A stretch of DNA of 64,000 nt, taken from Merdivicinus sp050943495 (GTDB lineage: Bacteria > Bacillota > Clostridia > Oscillospirales > Ruminococcaceae). The stretch is taken from NCBI GenBank assembly GCA_050943495.1, contig JBMNPH010000004.1, positions 124,001 to 188,000 on the forward strand, given 5' to 3'. Under the pieces are notes generated by a model that worked only from the letters and a program-made list of their open reading frames with translations, was not told where the DNA came from and did no database searches. Position numbers and translations under genes: made by a program. Shown here piece by piece: positions 43,801 through 49,965 of the stretch (its first letter is position 1; every line of letters starts with the position of its first letter).

Positions 43801-45141
43801 ACTTTGGGGCATTGAGGCATTTACGCCAGATTTTCCATTATTCGAGAATTCCAAATTACTATTAATTGCGGTTAAAGTATTGCTGTTTGTTCCAGGAAAG
43901 ATACCGCCACCATATGAAGTTTGATTGTTATTACAGCTGAAATTTGAATCTTCAATTAAAAATTCAGCAGAATTCCAATGGGTAATATAATTACCATTTT
44001 CGTTACCTTCACAGGAGAGAGTTACGTTTTTGAGAGTGTTTTTGGCTCCGCTCAAAGCTAACAAAGTGCCATTTCCCGTAACCATTAGAAGATCTTGATC
44101 CCGGTCACCGGAGTAACCTTCCAAGGTAGCGTTTTTCAGGGTAATGCCGCCCTCAACTTCCACTTCACCGTCGACATACAAAGTAATGCCGTCTACGGTG
44201 AAACCTTTTTGATATGTACCAGCTTGAATTAAGGCAGGTTTACTATCTGCTGTCGCCTGTTTTAGTACAGAATCAACATTTTCCGTCTCAGGAGTAATAA
44301 TATAGGTTTCTTCAATATTAATTTTTTCTTCGACTGTTACCGTAATCTGAGGAAGATTTCCTTCATAGAAGAATCCTTCCGACAGAACTGCTTCAAAGGT
44401 ATAATCCGCAGGTTCTTCTGCATCATATTCCTCCTCACATTCCCAGGTAACCGGTACATCAACAGTTGTTATTATATCGGTGATATTATTAGTGAAAACG
44501 TCGATTGTTTCATCGGTAGAAACGTCGATTGTTTCATCGGTAGAAACGTCGATTGTTTCATCGGTAGAAACGTCGATTGTTTCATCGGTAGAAACGTCGG
44601 TTGTTTCATCGGTAGAAACGTCGGTTGTTTCATCGGTAGAAACGTCGGTTGTTTCATCGGTGGAAACGTCGGTTGTTTCATCGGTAGAAACGTCGGTTGT
44701 TTCATCGGTGGAAACATCGGTTGTTTCATCGGTAGAAACGTCGGTTGTTTCATCGGTGGAAACGTCGGTTGTTTCATCAGTGGAAACATCGGTTGTTTCA
44801 TCGGTAGAAACGTCGGTTGTTTCATCGGTGGAAACGTCGGTTGTTTCATCAGTGGAAACATCGGTTGTTTCATCGGTAGGATCTGCAAGTTCTTCTGTTT
44901 TCACTGTACCGACTAATGTGGCAGGCAACTTTGCCTGTACATCTTCCAATGCTGTTCCAAATTTGACTGAAATTTTACTTTCTGCGTCTGTTGGCAGTTC
45001 AACCTTTTCCAATACAGTCGGATTGGATAGTTCTTCATCTGCCGCAGTTGCGACAACAGGACCCAGATTCAGTAGACCAATGGTCATACTGGCTGTCAGG
45101 ATTGTTGCCAATAATTTTTGTAATTTGCTTTTCTTTGCCAT
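40801..45141 (-). CDS. Large repeat-containing surface adhesin with beta-helix, vWA and sortase-like anchor
   Basis: A 1446-residue secreted protein. In order: signal peptide (residues 1-33, ending VVATA); an Ig-like start; 16 tandem TDETTDVS/TDETIDVS units (about 88-213); another Ig-like segment; a long Asn/Gly-rich right-handed beta-helix (about 310-760); a vWA domain (about 825-1120) with VVFVLDESSAYD and LISDG; an Asp-rich linker (about 1280); a MucBP-like domain (about 1297-1365); and a tail DAPQTGN, hydrophobic helix, RKKYFKTHN, resembling a cell-wall sorting signal with an unusual motif. It is likely wall-anchored and adhesive. GGAG lies 8 bases before the ATG at 45141, and the leader carries a c-di-GMP riboswitch. 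No sortase gene is nearby. Confidence 0.9.
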   Translation of the reverse strand: MAKKSKLQKLLATILTASMTIGLLNLGPVVATAADEELSNPTVLEKVELPTDAESKISVKFGTALEDVQAKLPATLVGTVKTEELADPTDETTDVSTDETTDVSTDETTDVSTDETTDVSTDETTDVSTDETTDVSTDETTDVSTDETTDVSTDETTDVSTDETTDVSTDETTDVSTDETTDVSTDETIDVSTDETIDVSTDETIDVSTDETIDVFTNNITDIITTVDVPVTWECEEEYDAEEPADYTFEAVLSEGFFYEGNLPQITVTVEEKINIEETYIITPETENVDSVLKQATADSKPALIQAGTYQKGFTVDGITLYVDGEVEVEGGITLKNATLEGYSGDRDQDLLMVTGNGTLLALSGAKNTLKNVTLSCEGNENGNYITHWNSAEFLIEDSNFSCNNNQTSYGGGIFPGTNSNTLTAINSNLEFSNNGKSGVNASMPQSDGCNPNAKFVITGGSFKANNNGLNGIEGPRSSYTGKLTFIFKNVDVEVTGNGMNPDGGRGDGFSYAYVTLENTSRTIKYTFNVSGNGNNGFDGGLGSNAALDADGYTILANENGGIGINISKLNEGKSESTIQNCTVEANGNGSHGIQVKQPMNIIDSTITANQNAGTGFVFSGKVLQTKKTDEDKQLSMTMTENQNNGLSVNSGEARLDEAIITITNNTTATYGGGVRAGSSKYSTASVVLPVSAAVYNNHADKAGDDIYSYEKCSVTFSKIDAEWTLDDCNHVIDGWYDDSEDARWEAHEEPYHVNEFVKFERNGIASVYGTLALKAAHGMEPLEQDDPDLPDWTKSKSKTATNLNEDFESNVTLSLPAKEEVLESDVVFVLDESSAYDAVVEEMDNMLVALANQVKDTGAAVNVGFVVFRGNAVTKPLARLTPDSIDEINQFITTRPEIGGSNMMAGLEAAQKMLEDSSTADNRKYMVLISDGITYTWSDSYGNQKGVNFANGDSPNSPMLASPDAWATKHGNYIPTNWKSHLATVGSLLDKTIAEKASDYDRDNPTAGKPFVAYDERNDYATTVDIALYQCAELYQELQEKYHCYSVMRSAPTADTTDDPNRTDGDVHPYGPSFMNYLSNGEEVDFTDIQNDIYYLLSAGSQVVDIIGYGTDNKGNSYNFDFVDDLDQMNISINGEILDKTKLEDPQFSDPYITNSYGFGYMEPIPDPQNTNYVDYKNIYAFVVNYYANGQDGKSDECLVWNINVPISNFAPAQLTYTVKLTDPQTAEGTYGVYDENGGNKQASLLTNISATLYPVDSNGESGVPENFAKPTVSYTVKSTDDDDDDDDNDSTTIYYDLIVRYLETGTENVLASPYRTTKAANTSYDVTAYTDKVIEGYSLDEITGDALTGRMTEDKEIIVWYTLSEEDIEDPDTPLTDGSTDSTETAIPTNPGDSTEEIDDSDVPTIDAPQTGNNSVLWLVPTAVLVILFAAVVVARKKYFKTHN
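44501..44880 (-). repeat. 16 tandem 24-bp repeats in the adhesin gene
   Basis: Sixteen copies of a 24-bp unit encode the 8-residue repeat. Units 10-12 and 13-15 (counted from 44508) are identical as a 72-bp block, which points to a recent three-unit duplication. Four units at the left end encode Ile instead of Thr. The unit length is a multiple of three, so all frames stay open and copy-number change would keep the reading frame. Confidence 0.97.
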
Positions 45142-45142
45142 G

Positions 45143-45272
45143 TTCCGTTCTCCTTTTTTGTTCATTGAGATCGGAATGAATGGCAGCCGGGCGTGCTTGG
45201 CAGAATACTTCTGCTGTAGATCCTTGGCTTTGCGTCCCATCCTTTCAGATAGTTTGCCTTTTGCATTATTCC
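45143..45272 (-). promoter_or_regulatory. Cyclic-di-GMP-I (GEMM-I) riboswitch with SD-sequestering hairpin
   Basis: On the minus strand the aptamer core reads AAAGGCAAACTATCTGAAAG, then GATGGGACGCAAAGCCAAGG, then ATCTA, a GCAGAA-GTA-TTCTGC hairpin and CGCCCGGCTGCC. The GAAA tetraloop, the GGGACGCAAAGCC block and the tetraloop receptor match the class I consensus. P1 forms from GGAATAATG (45272-45264) and CATTCATTCC (45182-45173). The same ATTCC also starts TTCCGATCTC (45176-45167), which pairs 9 of 10 with GAGAACGGAA (45152-45143) covering the ribosome site. Confidence 0.93.
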
Positions 45273-45301
45273 AGGACACAGGATTTAATGATCCGTATCA
45301 C

Positions 45302-45307
45302 ATTATA
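45302..45307 (-). promoter_or_regulatory. Probable -10 box of the adhesin transcript
   Basis: TATAAT on the minus strand, about 30 bases upstream of aptamer stem P1. No convincing -35 box at 16-18 bases; an activator or a different sigma factor is possible. Confidence 0.5.
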
Positions 45308-45641
45308 CTAGAGATTTTGATGCAATTTTGTCTCCAGTATTAAAAAAATCCTCCTTTCTGTTTTATATAACACATACACCGATAAAACAAGAAAAAGAAA
45401 CATACTCCTCTCCAACTCAGAAAGAACAGTAGCTGCATGTTGCTTCTGTTTTCCTGTTTTGCCTATATTATACTACAAAAAATATATGATGTCAAAGAAG
45501 TATTGTTGTTTTAATGAAAAAATTTTCCTATAAATAGTGTTGAAAATCACCTAAAATAGAAGATACTTAAAATAATGCAACAAAATGGAAATCTTGGTTG
45601 TATAGAAAGTAGAATCGGAAAAAACTTCCCTTCAATATATC
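45308..45641. other. Intergenic region between adhesin and stalk-protein genes
   Basis: About 330 AT-rich bases hold the upstream control regions of both divergent genes. TTGAAA near 45540 followed by ATACTT after 17 bases is a weak candidate promoter for the stalk-protein gene. I see no gene, RNA or repeat here. Confidence 0.4.
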
Positions 45642-45657
45642 AAAAGGAGTGTATATG

Positions 45658-46515
45658 ATGAAAAAGAGAAAATTTTTTGCTGTTCTGCTGTCCTTGACTA
45701 TTGGAGGTACGGCAATGGCTTTACCTGTACATGCAAGCGCAAAGAATGAAGTCAGTGTTCCATATCAATATGCGATAGAAATTCGTGGTGAATTAATGGA
45801 AGAACATGCCTGTATGATGGTGCCACTTAATACAATAGCCAAGAAGATGGGCTTTACAGTTACAGTTCAGAAGGATGAGACGATATTGGTGGATAATGGA
45901 GAAATTCATACCATTGTAACAAACGGCTTAGATTGTTATCAGATTACAACCAGCCATGCTGGGATGGTAGGTATGAGTGCGCCATTATCATTTGGAGTTC
46001 CTCCATATACAGTGGATGGAAAGACTTATGTTCCATTGGGACTATTTGATGCGTTATTAGGCAATCAAGCAGAAGAGATTGTTCTTACAGATGAAATCCC
46101 AGCACTTGATGGAGAACATACGGAGATTTCAAATCCATTTATATTATGCCAAACGATAGGAGAGGCGGAGAAACTGGCAGGGTTTTCGGTATCCCTTCCC
46201 AAACGTATTCCAAATTGGGTGAGAAGTTGTGAATTTCGTGCCGTTCAAAATCAAATGGTAGAAGTAATCTATCTGGGAGAAACAGAGGAATTATGCATTC
46301 GCAAGGGTGTAGGTGATGGAGATATCAGTGGAGATTATCAAATATATGATCAAATAGTCCAAAAAGCCTGGAAAGACATACCGGTAACACTAAAAGGGAA
46401 GAATAATTTGTTTCATACTGCAACATGGACGAAAAATAGCTACACTTATTCCATAGTGGTTCCGGATGGTATGAGCGAAGATGCAATATGCGGATTGATC
46501 CAGGAGATAGAATAG
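45658..46515 (+). CDS. Secreted stalk-domain protein with DUF4367-like C-terminus
   Basis: A 285-residue secreted protein. A signal peptide (residues 1-27, ending PVHASA) is followed by a copper-amine-oxidase-N-type stalk domain (about 30-145: MVPLNTIAKKMGFTVTVQKD, DGKTYVPLGLFDALLG). The C-terminal 130 residues resemble the extracellular part of the anti-sigma factor encoded 0.6 kb downstream: shared EAEKLAGF/ELSKLVGF, IYLG/QYIG, DISGDY/DPSGDF and VTLKG/FLLKG. The ATG at 45658 lies 8 bases after AAAAGGAG. It may present or compete for the signal read by the sigma/anti-sigma pair (inference). Confidence 0.8.
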   Translation: MKKRKFFAVLLSLTIGGTAMALPVHASAKNEVSVPYQYAIEIRGELMEEHACMMVPLNTIAKKMGFTVTVQKDETILVDNGEIHTIVTNGLDCYQITTSHAGMVGMSAPLSFGVPPYTVDGKTYVPLGLFDALLGNQAEEIVLTDEIPALDGEHTEISNPFILCQTIGEAEKLAGFSVSLPKRIPNWVRSCEFRAVQNQMVEVIYLGETEELCIRKGVGDGDISGDYQIYDQIVQKAWKDIPVTLKGKNNLFHTATWTKNSYTYSIVVPDGMSEDAICGLIQEIE

Positions 46516-46517
46516 CA

Positions 46518-46555
46518 GAAAAAACGGGTCACGGAAATTCCCGTGACTCGTTTTT
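46518..46555 (+). terminator. Rho-independent terminator after the stalk-protein gene
   Basis: ACGGGTCACGG pairs with CCGTGACTCGT with one G-T pair, followed by TTTTT. Confidence 0.9.
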
Positions 46556-46573
46556 CTTCTGAAGGGGGAGTAT

Positions 46574-47182
46574 GTGTTGGTAAGTTTCCAGTACAGATAC
46601 ATGCCGATTCCAAGGCTGCAGCTGTTTGATTGGATTATTAGGATTGTCAAAATCGAAAACCAAATTTCTGTTTTGAAGGTAAGCCGTGAACAAATCAATA
46701 ACCAAGCAGAACAGTATCTTACAGAGTATGGGAACAGCATTTTGCGGTTTGCTTACTCGTACCTGCATGATATGGACGATGCAGAAGAAATATTACAGGA
46801 GGCTATGATACAATTTTTAAAATACGCACCGTCTTTTGAAAATGAGAATCATGCAAAAGCATGGTTTTTACGTGTGACTGCCAATCTAAGTAAAAATCGA
46901 ATCCGCTATAATAGACATCGTGCAACCGATGAACTGAACGAAATGATAGTTGCCGAACAAAAAGAAGATTTGTCTTTTGTATGGGAAGCAGTAAAATCTC
47001 TGCCACTCAATTATCGAGAGGTTATCCATCTATTCTACCAAGAAGGGTATACGACTACACAAATTGCAGAAATTCTGGGACGGAAAGAATCTACCATTCG
47101 TTCCCACTTACTGCGTGGAAGAAGCAAATTGAAAGAGATTTTAAGGGAGGAATATGATTTTGATGAAAATGGTGCCTTATAA
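46574..47182 (+). CDS. ECF-type RNA polymerase sigma factor
   Basis: An ECF sigma factor of up to 202 residues. Region 2 is around ILRFAYSYLHDMDDAEEILQ and HAKAWFLRVTANL, and region 4 around SLPLNYREVIHLFYQEGYTT with IAEILGRKESTIRSHL. The start is uncertain: the GTG at 46574 lies very close to GGGGGAG, and the first 30-odd residues are unusual, so an internal start (for example TTG near 46673) is possible. It overlaps the anti-sigma gene by 29 bases. It directs transcription in response to envelope signals released by its anti-sigma factor. Confidence 0.88.
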   Translation: MLVSFQYRYMPIPRLQLFDWIIRIVKIENQISVLKVSREQINNQAEQYLTEYGNSILRFAYSYLHDMDDAEEILQEAMIQFLKYAPSFENENHAKAWFLRVTANLSKNRIRYNRHRATDELNEMIVAEQKEDLSFVWEAVKSLPLNYREVIHLFYQEGYTTTQIAEILGRKESTIRSHLLRGRSKLKEILREEYDFDENGAL

Positions 47183-47792
47183 AGAGATCATGAACTATGT
47201 CATTGTTACGGATGAAATGAAGCAGCGCATTTTGAACAATTTGAAAAAGGTTCCGTTTGAAGAATCCAAAAGGCTGCATTTCAAATCCTTTCAAAAATAT
47301 TGTATGGTCGCCGCATGTATTGCACTTTTGATCACAGGCGGAATGGCAGTTTGGCAGTATAGAGATCCTGTCTTACCCGATTCTTCATTTATCAATCAAT
47401 CTGTTTTTCAAATGGAAGAGGTAGAAACTGTTCAGGAATTATCTAAATTGGTGGGATTTGAAATATCGGAACCAGACATTCCATTTCAAGTGAGTGAGGT
47501 TCGCTATTCAGCTATTGGAAGAGAACTTGCACAGATTCAATATATCGGAAAAGAAGCAAATGCGACCTATCGGATGATGGCTGGAAAAGAGGATCCTTCC
47601 GGAGATTTTACTGAATATCAAAATATGGAGGAAATGACGGCAGAAGATGTTACATTTTTGCTGAAAGGGAATGAATCCGGCTATTGTTTGGCAATATGGC
47701 AGGATGAAAGATATTCATATTCGCTACGTTTTTCGTATGAACTTTCGAAAAGTCAGTGGGAGGATATCCTGATGGGAGTATCCGAATTTTAA
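47154..47792 (+). CDS. Membrane anti-sigma factor with DUF4367-like extracellular domain
   Basis: A 212-residue single-pass membrane protein: a cytosolic N-terminal part (about residues 1-45), a helix (about 50-66, CMVAACIALLITGGMAVW) and an extracellular domain (about 85-212). The pairing with an overlapping ECF sigma gene marks it as the anti-sigma factor. It has no obvious zinc-finger HxxxCxxC motif, so it is not a ZAS-type. AGGGAGG lies upstream; the ATG at 47154 is close to it and one at 47163 is an alternative. Its outer domain is related to that of the stalk protein. Confidence 0.82.
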   Translation: MILMKMVPYKEIMNYVIVTDEMKQRILNNLKKVPFEESKRLHFKSFQKYCMVAACIALLITGGMAVWQYRDPVLPDSSFINQSVFQMEEVETVQELSKLVGFEISEPDIPFQVSEVRYSAIGRELAQIQYIGKEANATYRMMAGKEDPSGDFTEYQNMEEMTAEDVTFLLKGNESGYCLAIWQDERYSYSLRFSYELSKSQWEDILMGVSEF

Positions 47793-47828
47793 CCTGCAGG
47801 ATTGCAAAATTGTGAGGCTGCAGGAATA

Positions 47829-47864
47829 CAAAACCGGCCAGAGTCATATGCTCGGGCCGGTTTT
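47829..47864. terminator. Bidirectional terminator
   Basis: AAAACCGGCC (47830-47839) pairs with GGCCGGTTTT (47855-47864), serving the anti-sigma gene (+) and the MATE gene (-). Confidence 0.9.
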
Positions 47865-47877
47865 ACTATTGATTGGA

Positions 47878-49215
47878 TCAGATTACTTCACACCATCTTG
47901 CCTTTTTGTAATACCAGAAAAAGGTAAGGGAACTAAGAGACCAGGTTAAGGGATAGACCCAGTAAACCATTTGAATACTGTGTGTAAGAGGAATTGTGAT
48001 GGTCAGAAATGCAACGCGTACCACACACCAGAAGATCATCATAACCAGCATGGGAATCATAGCCTTTCCGGCGCCGCGCAGGACAGCTGCAATGGAATGG
48101 GAGTAGGCGAGCAAAAAGTAGAAGAGGGCAGCAGTTCGTGCCTTTTCAATTCCAAATTGGACGACCTCAGGTGTGGGATCAAATGCTGCAATCATTTGCG
48201 GCGCAAAGAGGAAGACAACAATGCCAATCAATTCTGCCAGAATAATGGTGACCAATATCCCGAAACGTGCGCCTTTTCGAGTACGTTCCACTTGTTTTGC
48301 ACCGAGATTCTGTCCTACAAAAGTTGTCAATGCCATAGTAAAGCTAGTAATTGGCAGGAATCCGAATCCTTCTACTTTAGTATAAGCACCATATCCGGCC
48401 ATTGCCATTTCGCCGAATGCATTGATATTGGATTGGACAATGACATTCGCAAATGCAATAATCGAATTTTGAACGCCGGATGGTAGGCCAATTCGAATAA
48501 TTTGTCCGAGAATTTTGGAATCAAAGCGGATTTTTTTTATTTGAAGCCTGTAATTCTCACGGCTTTTCAACAAAAGGATCATGCACAACGCAGCACTGAA
48601 CACCTGAGAAATGATAGTTGCCAGAGCAGCACCGCCTACCCCAGTATGGAATCCGCGAATAAATAAAATATCCAGCACAAGATTGATAACAGAGGAGGCG
48701 ATCAAGTAGTAAAGCGGATGACGGCTGTCTCCTACAGCCTGCAGAATTCCCACAAAAATATTGTACATAACAAATCCGAGTGAGCCGGAAAAATAGATCT
48801 GCAAGTAGGTTACGGAATCGGGCATTACACTGGAGGGAGTATCCATCCAAATTAGAATTTGCGGTGAAAGCAACACCCCAATAAAGGTCATCAAAACACC
48901 TGCAACTAATCCAAATGCAACTGTTGTATGAACTGCTCGATGGAGATTTTCAGTATCTCCGGCGCCAAAAAATCGGGCTACAATTACCCCAGCACCGGAT
49001 GAAATTCCACTTAAGAATCCGATCAGCATAAAGATCAGACTGCCAGAGGAACTGACCGCTGCAAGGGCACTGCTTCCCAGAAAATTTCCGACAATTAAAG
49101 AGTCAACAGTATTATACATTTGCTGAAAAAGATTTCCAAGCAAAATAGGCAATGCAAAATATGTAATTCTTTTCCAAATCGAACCGCTTGTCATTGGTTC
49201 AATCGTTTTAGCCAT
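47878..49215 (-). CDS. MATE-family multidrug/metabolite exporter
   Basis: A 445-residue protein with 12 membrane segments in two MatE repeats: LPILLGNLFQQMYNTVDSLI near the N-terminus and LPSGVQNSIIAFANVIVQS at the second repeat. It belongs to the NorM/DinF-like Na+ or H+ antiporters; the exported compound is unknown. It has its own promoter at 49266-49294 and ends at a bidirectional terminator. Confidence 0.93.
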   Translation of the reverse strand: MAKTIEPMTSGSIWKRITYFALPILLGNLFQQMYNTVDSLIVGNFLGSSALAAVSSSGSLIFMLIGFLSGISSGAGVIVARFFGAGDTENLHRAVHTTVAFGLVAGVLMTFIGVLLSPQILIWMDTPSSVMPDSVTYLQIYFSGSLGFVMYNIFVGILQAVGDSRHPLYYLIASSVINLVLDILFIRGFHTGVGGAALATIISQVFSAALCMILLLKSRENYRLQIKKIRFDSKILGQIIRIGLPSGVQNSIIAFANVIVQSNINAFGEMAMAGYGAYTKVEGFGFLPITSFTMALTTFVGQNLGAKQVERTRKGARFGILVTIILAELIGIVVFLFAPQMIAAFDPTPEVVQFGIEKARTAALFYFLLAYSHSIAAVLRGAGKAMIPMLVMMIFWCVVRVAFLTITIPLTHSIQMVYWVYPLTWSLSSLTFFWYYKKARWCEVI

Positions 49216-49265
49216 CTAGTATCACCTTTTCAGTAAAGATTTGCAAATTTAATACGCATATTTTT

Positions 49266-49294
49266 ATTATATCCTTCTTTTTTATCCAACGCAA
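49266..49294 (-). promoter_or_regulatory. Sigma-A promoter of the MATE gene
   Basis: On the minus strand TTGCGT (49294-49289), 17 bases, TATAAT (49271-49266). Confidence 0.7.
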
Positions 49295-49334
49295 GCTTGC
49301 TGATAGAAAAAGAGGGGAGAATCTTTCAGACAAA

Positions 49335-49367
49335 TAAATTCCCCGCCCGAAAAATTCGGGCGGGGAA
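49335..49367 (-). terminator. Terminator of the small Cys-rich gene
   Basis: TTCCCCGCCCGAA (49339-49351) pairs perfectly with TTCGGGCGGGGAA (49355-49367) across a 3-base loop; minus-strand reading continues TTTATTTG. Confidence 0.85.
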
Positions 49368-49384
49368 AGGGGATTAGGGGAAGA

Positions 49385-49522
49385 TTAGCAGCAGCCGCAA
49401 TTATTGTTGCAGTCGTTGCATCCGCAGCTATTACCGCAGCCGCAGTTGTTGCCACCGCAGCAGATGAGGAGAAGGATGATGATGAGGATCCAGCTGCAAT
49501 TGTTTCCGCCAAAATTGTTCAT
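49385..49522 (-). CDS. Small Cys-rich membrane-type protein, possible spore-coat or envelope protein
   Basis: A 45-residue frame from an ATG at 49522 with a strong AAAGGAGG site 9 bases upstream. It has an N-terminal MNNFGGNNCSW, a hydrophobic core of Ile/Leu (residues 11-20), then a Cys/Gly/Asn tail with CC, CGCG, CGC and CGCC; 11 cysteines in all. Such tiny proteins are common in Clostridia but uncharacterised. A CATAGTATA box preceded by AACA (49581-49553) resembles a mother-cell sigma promoter, so expression during sporulation is plausible. A terminator follows. Confidence 0.75.
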   Translation of the reverse strand: MNNFGGNNCSWILIIILLLICCGGNNCGCGNSCGCNDCNNNCGCC

Positions 49523-49552
49523 AGAGATGAACCTCCTTTGATTGATGTATCC

Positions 49553-49581
49553 TATACTATGAGGAGGCTCAGAAAAGTGTT
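49553..49581 (-). promoter_or_regulatory. Sigma-K-like promoter of the small Cys-rich gene
   Basis: On the minus strand AACA (49581-49578), 16 bases, CATAGTATA (49561-49553), matching the CATAnnnTA -10 of SigK/SigE-type promoters. The same spacing occurs before the Cys-rich gene at 61621. Confidence 0.5.
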
Positions 49582-49610
49582 ACGGGGATGCTTATCCCAA
49601 TTTTTAGGCA

Positions 49611-49652
49611 GCAAAAAGGACGGCACCTCTGCCTAATACAGGCTAGCCGTCC
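49611..49652 (-). terminator. Terminator of the fatty-acid operon, after acpP
   Basis: GGACGGC (49618-49624) pairs with GCCGTCC (49646-49652); on the minus strand the stem is followed by TTTTTGC. Confidence 0.85.
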
Positions 49653-49672
49653 CCACAATGAAGGAAGAGCTC

Positions 49673-49900
49673 TTATGCGTTCTCTTCAATGTATTTAACG
49701 ATGTCGCCGACAGTCTTGATGTTTTCAACCTGATCGTCAGGAATTTCCACACCAAACTCATCTTCAAGAGACATAACAAGGTCAACAATATCCAGGGAAT
49801 CTGCGCCGAGATCATCGGTAATCGATGCCTCCATGCTGACTTTTTCTTCTTCCACATCCAGCTGTTCCACCAGAATGTCGCGGACTTTCTCAAATACCAT
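49673..49900 (-). CDS. acpP: Acyl carrier protein
   Basis: A 75-residue acidic protein with the phosphopantetheine site GADSLDIVDLVM (Ser near residue 35) and the ACP ending IVKYIEENA. It carries the growing acyl chain in type II fatty-acid synthesis. It is the last gene of the fab/acc run, not next to fabK or fabF as in many Firmicutes, and has its own promoter in the 61-base gap after accA. AGGAGG precedes the ATG. Confidence 0.97.
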   Translation of the reverse strand: MVFEKVRDILVEQLDVEEEKVSMEASITDDLGADSLDIVDLVMSLEDEFGVEIPDDQVENIKTVGDIVKYIEENA

Positions 49901-49935
49901 GAGATTTTCCTCCTTCTAAAAATATCGTTTAATTT

Positions 49936-49965
49936 ATTATAACGCAAAGCGGTTATAATCATCAA
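49936..49965 (-). promoter_or_regulatory. Internal promoter of acpP
   Basis: On the minus strand TTGATG (49965-49960), 18 bases, TATAAT (49941-49936). It would allow extra acpP expression relative to the enzymes upstream. Confidence 0.65.

Noticed and set aside
44501..44880. Possible CRISPR array
   Set aside because: The 24-bp units are directly abutting, without spacers, and are translated.
45142..45279. N-terminal extension of the adhesin upstream of its signal peptide
   Set aside because: This stretch is the c-di-GMP aptamer; translation would destroy its fold, and a signal peptide starts at 45141.
44480..45343. Open frames on both strands through the 24-bp repeats, including a 287-codon plus-strand frame
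   Set aside because: A repeat unit divisible by three keeps all frames open. Only the minus-strand frame joins signal peptide and downstream domains.
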